From: Streptomyces fradiae ATCC 10745 = DSM 40063 | Lineage (GTDB): Bacteria; Actinomycetota; Actinomycetes; Streptomycetales; Streptomycetaceae | Length of the DNA stretch: 64,000 nucleotides | Direction: 5' to 3' | NCBI RefSeq assembly: GCF_008704425.1 | Contig: NZ_CP023696.1 | Span: 5,248,501 to 5,312,500 of the forward strand | In this document: positions 43,701 to 52,700 of the stretch, one piece after another | Position numbering within the stretch: position 1 is the first letter of the stretch | Layout: the number at the start of each line of letters is the position of its first letter | Position numbers and translations under genes: made by a program | Notes under the pieces: generated by a model | Told to the model about the DNA's origin: nothing | The model's database searches: none | What the model saw: the letters and a program-made list of their open reading frames with translations, nothing else

Positions 43701-46700
43701 CGAGTACAACACCGGCCTCTTCGACGAGGCGTCCGCCCACCGGCTCGGCGAGCGGCTGCGCCGCCTCGTCGCCACGGCCGTCGCCCGGCCCCGCCTGCCG
43801 CTCGCCGCCCTGGACCTGCTGTCGGACGACGAGCGGCGGCAGCTCGCGGGGTGGTCCGGCCGCGCCCCGCAGAGCCCCGTGCCGACCGTCCCCGAGCTGT
43901 TCGCGGACGTCGCCGCGAGGGTGCCCGACCAGACCGCCGTGATCGGCACCGGCGAACGGCTGACGTACGCGGAACTCCGCTCCCGAGCCGAGGACCTGGC
44001 GCGCCGCCTGCGCGCCGCCGGGGTGCGCGCCGAGACGCCCGTCGTGCTCGTCCTGGAACGCGGCGTACAGGTCGTCGTCTCCATGCTCGCCGTGCTGCGC
44101 GCGGGCGGCGCCTACGTCCCGGCCCACGCCGGGCATCCGCTGGACCGGGTCCGCGGGCTGATCCGGCAGACCGGGGCGGTCTGCGTGATCGCCGACGAGG
44201 CGTCGAAGGACCGGGTCCCGCACGACACCGGGCTGCCCCTGATCGTCCTCGACGCGTCCGGCCGGCCCACGGACGACGGCCCGAGCGCACCGCTCACGGC
44301 AGCCGCGCACCACCCCGACCAGCTCGCCTACGTCATGTTCACCTCGGGCTCCACCGGCACCCCGAAGGGCGTCGGCGTCACCCACGACGCCGTCACCCGG
44401 CTCGCCGTGGACGGCCGCTGGCGCGACGGCCGCCACCGGCGGACGCTGTTCCACTCCGCGCACGCGTTCGACGCGGCGACCTTCGAGATCTGGGTGCCGC
44501 TGCTGAACGGCGGCAGCGTCGTCGTCGCCCCACCGCAGCAGCTCGACGCGGAGGCGTTCGGCGCGCTGGTCGAGGAGCACGGCGTCCACTCGACCTTCGT
44601 CACCACCTCGCTGTTCAACCTGTACGCCAACCAGATGCCGGAGTGCTTCTCCGGCATGCGTGCGGTGATCACCGGTGGCGAGGCGGCGAACGCTCAGGCC
44701 GTCCGCAAGGTCGCCGAGGCCTGTCCCGGCCTGCTGGTCCTCAACGGCTACGGGCCCACCGAGACCACCACCTTCGCCACCGCCCACGCCTGCGCGCCGC
44801 ACGGGGCCGAGGCGTCGACGCTGCCCATCGGCACCGCCCTCGACGACACCCGGCTGCTGGTCCTCGACGGACTCCTGCGCCCGGTGCCGCAAGGCGTCAC
44901 CGGCGAGCTGTACATCGGCGGCGCCGGTCTCGCCCGCGGCTACTGGGGGCGGCCCGACCTGACCGCCGAGCGGTTCGTCGCCCACCCGACCGCGCCCGGC
45001 GAGCGCCTCTACCGCACCGGCGACCTGGTGCGCCGGACGGCCGACGGCGCCCTGGAGTACGTGGGCCGCGCCGACGCCCAGGTGAAGATCCGCGGATTCC
45101 GCGTCGAACTGGGCGAGATCGAGGCCGCGCTGCTGCGGCTGCCCGAGGTCGGCGAGGCGGCGGTCGTGGTGCACGACACCGGGACCGGGTCGAAGCGGAT
45201 CATCGGATACGTGGTCGCCGAGCGCGGCGTGGACGCCCCGCTCGACCGCGACGGCATCCGGGCCCGGCTGGGCGAACGGCTCCCCGAGTACATGGTCCCG
45301 GCGACCCTCGTCCCGCTCGACGCCCTGCCGCTGAACAGCAACGGCAAGGTGGACCGGCGTGCCCTGCCCGCCCCCGACCCGGCCTGGGCCGCGGACGAGG
45401 CCGTGTACGTGGCGCCGCGCGACGAGGTCGAGCGGGTGCTCGCGGAGGTGTTCGCGTCGGTGCTGGGTGTGGAGCGGGTCGGTGTGCACGACAACTTCTT
45501 CGATCTGGGCGGTGACTCGATCCTGAGCATCCAGGTCGTCTCCCGGGCCCGCCGCGCGGGACTGCGGCTCACCTCGAAGGACGTCTTCGTCCGGCAGACC
45601 GTCGCGGGCCTGGCGGCCGTGGCCGTCCCCGACGGCGGCGAGGGCACCCCCACCGCACACGAGCAGGGTGTGGTGTCGGGTGGGGTGGCGGTGACGCCGA
45701 TCGTGGGCTGGTTCCTGGGGCGGCATGTGCGGGCGCCGCATCACTTCAACATGGCGGTGCTGCTGGAGCCGGGTGGGGGTTTCGAGGCGGGGGTGCTGCC
45801 GGAGGCGGTGGGGGTGCTGCTGGCGCACCACGACATGCTGCGGTTGCGGGTGGTGGAGGGGGAGCTGTCGGTCGCCACGTCGGAGGATGTGGGCCGGGTT
45901 CTTGAGACCGTGGATGTGCGCGGTCTGTCGGGGGCGGGGCTGGACGCTGTGGTGCGGGAGCACTCGGTGCGGGTGCAGTCGGCGCTGGATCTGGCGGAGG
46001 GTCCGCTGGTGCGGGTGGTGCTGTTCGACGGTGGTGCGTCGGGTGGTTCGCGGTTGCTGCTGGCGGCGCATCACCTGGTGGTGGACGGTGTGTCGTGGCG
46101 GGTCCTCCTGGAGGACCTGGAGACGGCGTGCCGACGCAAGCCGCTGGGCGCGAAGACCACCTCCTTCCCGCACTGGGCGCGGCTGCTCACGACCGCCGCC
46201 GCGGAAGGCCGCTTCGACGCGGAGACGTCGTACTGGACCGAGGCCACCGCGGGAGCCGGGGCGGAGATCCCCGTGGACGCCGACGGGGCGAACCTGATGG
46301 GCACTCAGGCCACGGTGCGGTGTGAGCTTCCCGAGGGGCTGACGCGGCGGTTGCTGCAGGAGGTGCCGGGGGTCTACCGGACGCAGGTCAACGATGTGCT
46401 GCTGGCGGCTCTGGCCCGGGTGCTGTGCGGCTGGTCGGGTCGGGAGCGGCTGCTGATCGACCTTGAGGGCCACGGCCGCGAGGAGTTGTTCGAGGGGGTG
46501 GACCTGTCCCGGACGGTGGGCTGGTTCACGACGATGTTCCCGGTGGTGCTGCGGTCGTACGACGGGTGGGACGCGCAGATCAAGCACACCAAGGAGGCCC
46601 TGCGGGCCGTCCCCGGCCGCGGCATCGGCTTCGGTGCCCTGCGCCACCTCCGCGGCGAGCTGGAGGCGGTCCCCGCGCCGCGCGTCAGCTTCAACTACCT

Positions 46701-49700
46701 CGGCCGGTTCGACCCGCGCGGCGAAGACGGCCTGTACGAGTCGATCACGCTCAACCCCGGTGGCGAGTACGCGCCGGAGGAGGAGCGCGCACACCTGCTG
46801 GACGTGGTCGGTCAGGTGGTGGACGGGCGGTTGGTCTTCGACTGGGCGTTCTCGACGGCGGTGCACGACGAGGCGACGGTGGCGGGTCTGGCCGAGCGGT
46901 TCGCGGCGGAGCTGACGGAGCTGGTCGGGCATTGCCTCACGGACGGTGCCGGCGGGGCGACCCCGTCGGACTTCCCGCTGGTGTCGCTGTCGCAGGCGGA
47001 GGTGGACCGGCTGGTCGGGGACGGGCGGGACGTGGAGGACGTGTACCCGCTGACCCCGATGCAGCAGGGCATGCTCTTCCACACCCTCCTCGAACCCGAC
47101 TCCCCCTCCTACTTCGAACAGCTGATGTTCGTCCTCGACGGGGTCACCGACATCCAGGGCCTCGCCCGCGCCTGGCAGCGGGTCGCCGACGCCACGCCCG
47201 TCCTGCGCACCTCCCTCGCCTGGGAGGGCCTGGACGAGCCGGTCCAGCGGGTGCACCGCTCGGCCCCCTTCCCCGTCACGGTGGGGGACTGGAGCGGTCT
47301 GCCGGAGGAGGGGCAGCGGGCGGCGCTGGAGGAGTTCACGGCGGCGGACGAGCGGGCCGGGATCGATCTGTCCGTGGCTCCGCTGTCGCGGGTGGCGCTG
47401 TTCCGGCTGTCGGAGACGCGGGTGCAGGTCGTGTGGACCTTCCACCACATCCTGCTGGACGGCTGGAGCCTGCCGCTGGTGATGGCGGACCTGTTCACCG
47501 CCTACCGCGGCGGCGCCCTGCCGGCCCGCCCCGCGTTCCGCGACTACCACGCCTGGCTCAGCGAGCAGGACACCGAGGCGGCCCACGCCTACTGGCGCGA
47601 CGTCCTCGCCGGATACGACACCCCCGTCCCCCTGCCCTACGACCGGGCCCCCGACGACGTGCGCTCCACCCGCTCCACCGCACGGCTGGTCGACGACCTG
47701 CCCGCCGGACCGACCACCGCCGTACACGACTTCGCCAAGCGCCACCGGATCACCGTCAACGCCATGGTGCAGGCGGCCTGGGCGCTGCTGCTGTCGGCGT
47801 ATTCCGGCCAGACGGACGTCGTGTTCGGCGCGACGACCTCCGGCCGCCCCACCGACCTGCCGGACGTCGAGTCCACCGTCGGCATCTTCATCAACACCCT
47901 GCCGGTACGCGTCCGCCTCGACCCGGCCCGGCCCGTCGCCGACTGGCTGCGCGGCATCCAGCTCCAGCAGACCGAGGCGCGCGGCCACGACTACCTGCCG
48001 CTCGCGCGCGTCCAGGCGGAGGCGGGGCTGCCCGCGGACACCACCCTCTTCGACAGCCTCGTCGTCTTCGAGAACTACCCCGTCGACGAGGACAGCGCCC
48101 GCGCCCACGGCCTGACCGTCCGGGACATCAGCGCCAACGAGGCCACCAACTATCCACTGATGCTGGCCGCCTACGACGGCGACCGGATCGGCTTCCACCT
48201 GCGCTACGACCCGCACCACTTCGACGCGGACACCGCCCGTCGCCTGCTCGACCGGCTCGTCCACCTGCTGACCGCGCTCGTCGCCGAGCCCGACCGCAGG
48301 CTGGCCGCCGTGCCGCTGCTCGCCCCCGGCGAACAGCGGGCCGTCCTGGGCGGGCCCGCGCGGCGCGGGGACACCGACGGCACCATGATCTCGCTCTTCA
48401 CCGACCAGGCCGCGCGGCACCCGGACCGCCTCGCGCTCATCGGCGAGGACGAGCGGCTGACCTTCGCGGAGCTGGACGCCCGCTCCGACCGGGTCGCCCG
48501 CGCGCTGAGCGCCCGGGGCGTGGGGCGCGGGGCGTTCGTCGGCGTCTGCCTGGAGCGCGGCCCCGCGCAGACCGTGGCGTACCTGGGCGTGCTGAAGGCC
48601 GGCGCGGCCTATCTGCCGATGGACCCGGCGTACCCGCTCGACCGCCTCCAGTACATGGTCGACGACTCCGGCATCCGCATGGTCGTCACCCAGCGCTCCC
48701 TGGCCGGGGCCGTCCCCGCGACCGAGCGGCAGCTGATCCTCGACGAACCGGCCGACGACGGCACGGAGCCGGCCGCGCCGATGCCGGAGGTCGGCCTCGA
48801 CGACGCCGCGTACATGATCTACACCTCCGGATCGACCGGACGCCCCAAGGGCGTGGTGGTCAGCCACCGGGGCGTGGCCGAGCTCGCGCGCACCCTGCGC
48901 GACCGGATGCGGATCACCCCGGACTCGCGCACCCTGCAGTTCTCCTCGCCCAGCTTCGACGCGGCGGTCTTCGAGAGGGCCGCGTCCCTCCTCAACGGCG
49001 CCGCGCTGGTCACCCCGTCCCGCGACAAGCTCGCCGGTGACGAACTCGCCGACGTCATCCGGGACTTCGGTGTCACCCACGCGCTCCTGCCGCCCGCCGT
49101 CCTGCCCACCATGGACCCGCGGGAGCTGCCCGGACTCGCCGTCCTGGCGGCCGGGGGCGAGGCGCTGCCCGGCGAACTCGTCGACCGGTGGTCGCGGGAC
49201 CGCTGCCTGGTCAACGCCTACGGGCCGACCGAGACCACCGTGTGCGCCACCCTGAGCGGGCCGCTGTCCGGCGGCGCCACCCCGCCGATCGGCACCCGCG
49301 TCGAGGGCAGCACCGTCCACGTCCTGGACGCGTTCCTGCGGCCCGTGCCGGACGGCGTCGCGGGCGAGCTGTACATCGGCGGGGAGAGCCTGTCCCGCGG
49401 GTACTGGGGCCGCCCCGGGCTGACCGCGGAGAGGTTCGTCGCCGACCCGTTCGGCGCGCCCGGCGCACGGATGTACCGCACCGGCGACGTGGTCCGGCGC
49501 CGTGCCGACGGCCAGCTGGAGTACGTCGGCCGCGTCGACCACCAGGTCAAGATCCGCGGATTCCGCATCGAACTGGGCGAGATCGAGGCCGCGCTCCTCG
49601 CCCGGCCGGGCGTCAGGCAGGCCGTGGTCGCCGTCCGCGAGGACCGCCCCGGCTCCAAGCGGCTCGTCGGGTACGTCATCCCCGAGGACGGCACGACTCC

Positions 49701-52700
49701 GGACCCCGCCGCGCTGCGCGCCGCCGTCGCCGAGGTGCTGCCCGCGCACATGGTCCCGGCGGCCGTGGTGCCGCTGGACGCGCTGCCGCTCACCGTCAAC
49801 GGCAAGACCGACACCAAGGCGCTGCCCGACCCGGACTGGGCGCCGGACGACGCCGCCCATGTCGCGCCGCGCAACGAGGTCGAGCGGGTGCTGGCGGGGG
49901 TGTTCGCGTCGGTGCTGGGTGTGGAGCGGGTCGGTGTGCACGACAACTTCTTCGACCTGGGCGGTGACTCGATCCTGAGCATCCAGGTCGTCTCCCGGGC
50001 CCGCCGCGCGAACGTCCACGTCACCTCGAAGGACGTCTTCGCCCACCAGACCGTCGCCGGACTCGCCGAGGCCGCCGCGCCCGGCCGGGGCGCCGCGCCG
50101 ACGGCCGAGCAGGGTGTGGTGTCGGGTGGAGTGGCGGTGACGCCGATCGTGGGCTGGTTCCTGGGGCGGCATGTGCGGGCGCCGCATCACTTCAACATGG
50201 CGGTGCTCCTGGAGCCGGGTGGGGGTTTCGAGGCGGGGGTGCTGCCGGAGGCGGTGGGGGTGCTGCTGGGGCATCACGACATGCTGCGGTTGCGGGTGGT
50301 GGAGGGGGAGCTGTCGGTCGCCACGTCGGAGGATGTGGGCCGGGTCTTCGAGACCGTGGATGTGCGCGGTCTGTCGGGGGCGGACCGAGACGCTGTGGTG
50401 CGGGAGCACTCGGTGCGGGTGCAGTCGGCTCTGGATCTGGCGGAGGGCCCGCTGGTGCGGGTGGTGCTGTTCGACGGTGGTCGGGCGGGCGGTTCGCGGT
50501 TGCTGCTGGCGGCGCATCACCTGGTGGTGGACGGTGTGTCGTGGCGGGTCCTGCTGGAGGACCTGGAGACGGCGTGCCGGCGGATGCCGCTGGGCGCGAA
50601 GACCACCTCCTTCCCGCACTGGGCGGCACGCCTCGCCGACCACACCGAGCAGGGCGGCTTCGACGCCGAACTGCCCTACTGGACGGCGCTCACCGACGGC
50701 GTCCCCTCCGACGTCCCCGTGGACTCCGACGGGGCGAACCTGATGGGTACCCAGGAGGTGGTGCGGTGGGGGCTTCCGGAGGGGGTGACGCGGCGGTTGC
50801 TGCAGGAGGTGCCGGGGGTCTACCGGACGCAGGTCAACGATGTGCTGCTGGCGGCTCTGGCGCGGGTGCTGTGTGGCTGGTCGGGTCGGGAGCGGCTGCT
50901 GATCGACCTTGAGGGTCATGGGCGTGAGGAGTTGTTCGAGGGGGTGGACCTGTCCCGGACGGTGGGCTGGTTCACGACGATGTTCCCGGTGGTGCTGCGG
51001 TCGTACGACGGGTGGGACGCGCAGATCAAGCACACCAAGGAGGCCCTGCGCGGCATCCCGAACCGGGGGCTGGGCTTCGGTGCCCTGCGCCACCTCCGCG
51101 GTGAACTCGGCTCGCTCCCCGAACGGCGCGTCGGCTTCAACTACCTCGGCCAGTTCGACGCGCCGGCCGGTGAGGACGGCCTCTTCACCCCCTCGGACCT
51201 CCACCCCGGCGGCGAGTACGCCCCGCTGGACGAGCGGCCGCATCTGCTGGACGTGGTCGGCCGTGTCGTGGACGGGCGGTTGGTCTTCGACTGGGCGTTC
51301 TCGACGGCGGTGCACGACGAGGCGACGGTGGCGGGTCTGGCCGAGCGGTTCGCGGCGGAGCTGACGGAGCTGGTCGGGCACTGCCTCACGGACGGCGCCG
51401 GCGGGGCGACCCCGTCGGACTTCCCGCTGGTGTCGCTGTCGCAGGCGGAGGTGGACAGGCTCGTCGGTGACGGGCGGGACGTGGAGGACGTGTACCCGCT
51501 GACCCCGATGCAGCAGGGCATGCTCTTCCACACCCTCCTTGAACCCGACTCCCCCTCCTACTTCGAGCAGACGCTCCTGGTGCTGGACGGCGTCACCGAC
51601 ATCGAGGCGCTCGCCCGCGCCTGGCAGCGGGTCGTGGACGCCACGCCCGTCCTGCGGACGACGATCGCCCGGCAGGGCATCGAGCAGCCCGTGCAGATCG
51701 TCCGGCGCGAAGCCGTCCTGCCCGTCACGGTGGGGGACTGGAGCGGTCTGCCGGAGGAGGGGCAGCGGGCGGCGCTGGAGGAGTTCACGGCGGCGGACGA
51801 GCGGGCCGGGATCGATCTGTCCGTGGCTCCGCTGTCGCGGGTGGCGCTGTTCCGGCTGTCGGAGACGCGGGTGCAGGTCGTGTGGACCTTCCACCACATC
51901 CTGCTGGACGGCTGGAGCCTGCCGCTGGTGATGGCGGACCTGTTCACCGCCTACCGCGGCGGGGCCCTGCCGGCCCGCCCCGCGTTCCGCGACTACCACG
52001 CCTGGCTCAGCGAGCAGGACACCGAGGCGGCCCACGCCTACTGGCGCGACGTCCTCGCCGGATACGACACCCCCGTCCCCCTGCCCTACGACCGGGCCCC
52101 CGACGACGTCCGTGCCGCTCGGGCCACCGAGCGCCAGGAGCTGGACGTCCCGGACGGGCTGTCCGACGCGGTGCTGGACTTCGCCAAGCGCCACCGCCTG
52201 ACCGTCAACACGGTCGTCCAGGGCGCCTGGGCGCTGCTGCTGTCGGCGTACTCCGGTCAGACGGACATCGTGTTCGGCGCGACGACCTCCGGCCGCCCCA
52301 CCGACCTGCCGGACGTCGAGTCCACCGTCGGCATCTTCATCAACACCCTGCCGGTGCGTATCCGCCTCGACCCGGCCCGGCCCGTCGCCGACTGGCTGCG
52401 CGGCATCCAGCTCCAGCAGACCGAGTCCCGTCGCCACGACTACCTCTCGCTGGCCCGGGTCCAGGCGGAGGCGGGGCTGCCCGCGGACACCACCCTCTTC
52501 GACAGCCTCGTCGTCTTCGAGAACTACCCCGTCGACGAGGACAGCGCCCGCGCCCACGGCCTCACCGTGGAGGACGTCACCGCCAACGAGGCCACCAACT
52601 ACCCGCTCACCCTCAGCGCGTACTCCGGTGACCGGGTCCGGCTGGTCCTCGGATACGAGCCGAAGCACTTCGACGAGCCGACCGTGCGCGGCCTGCTGGA

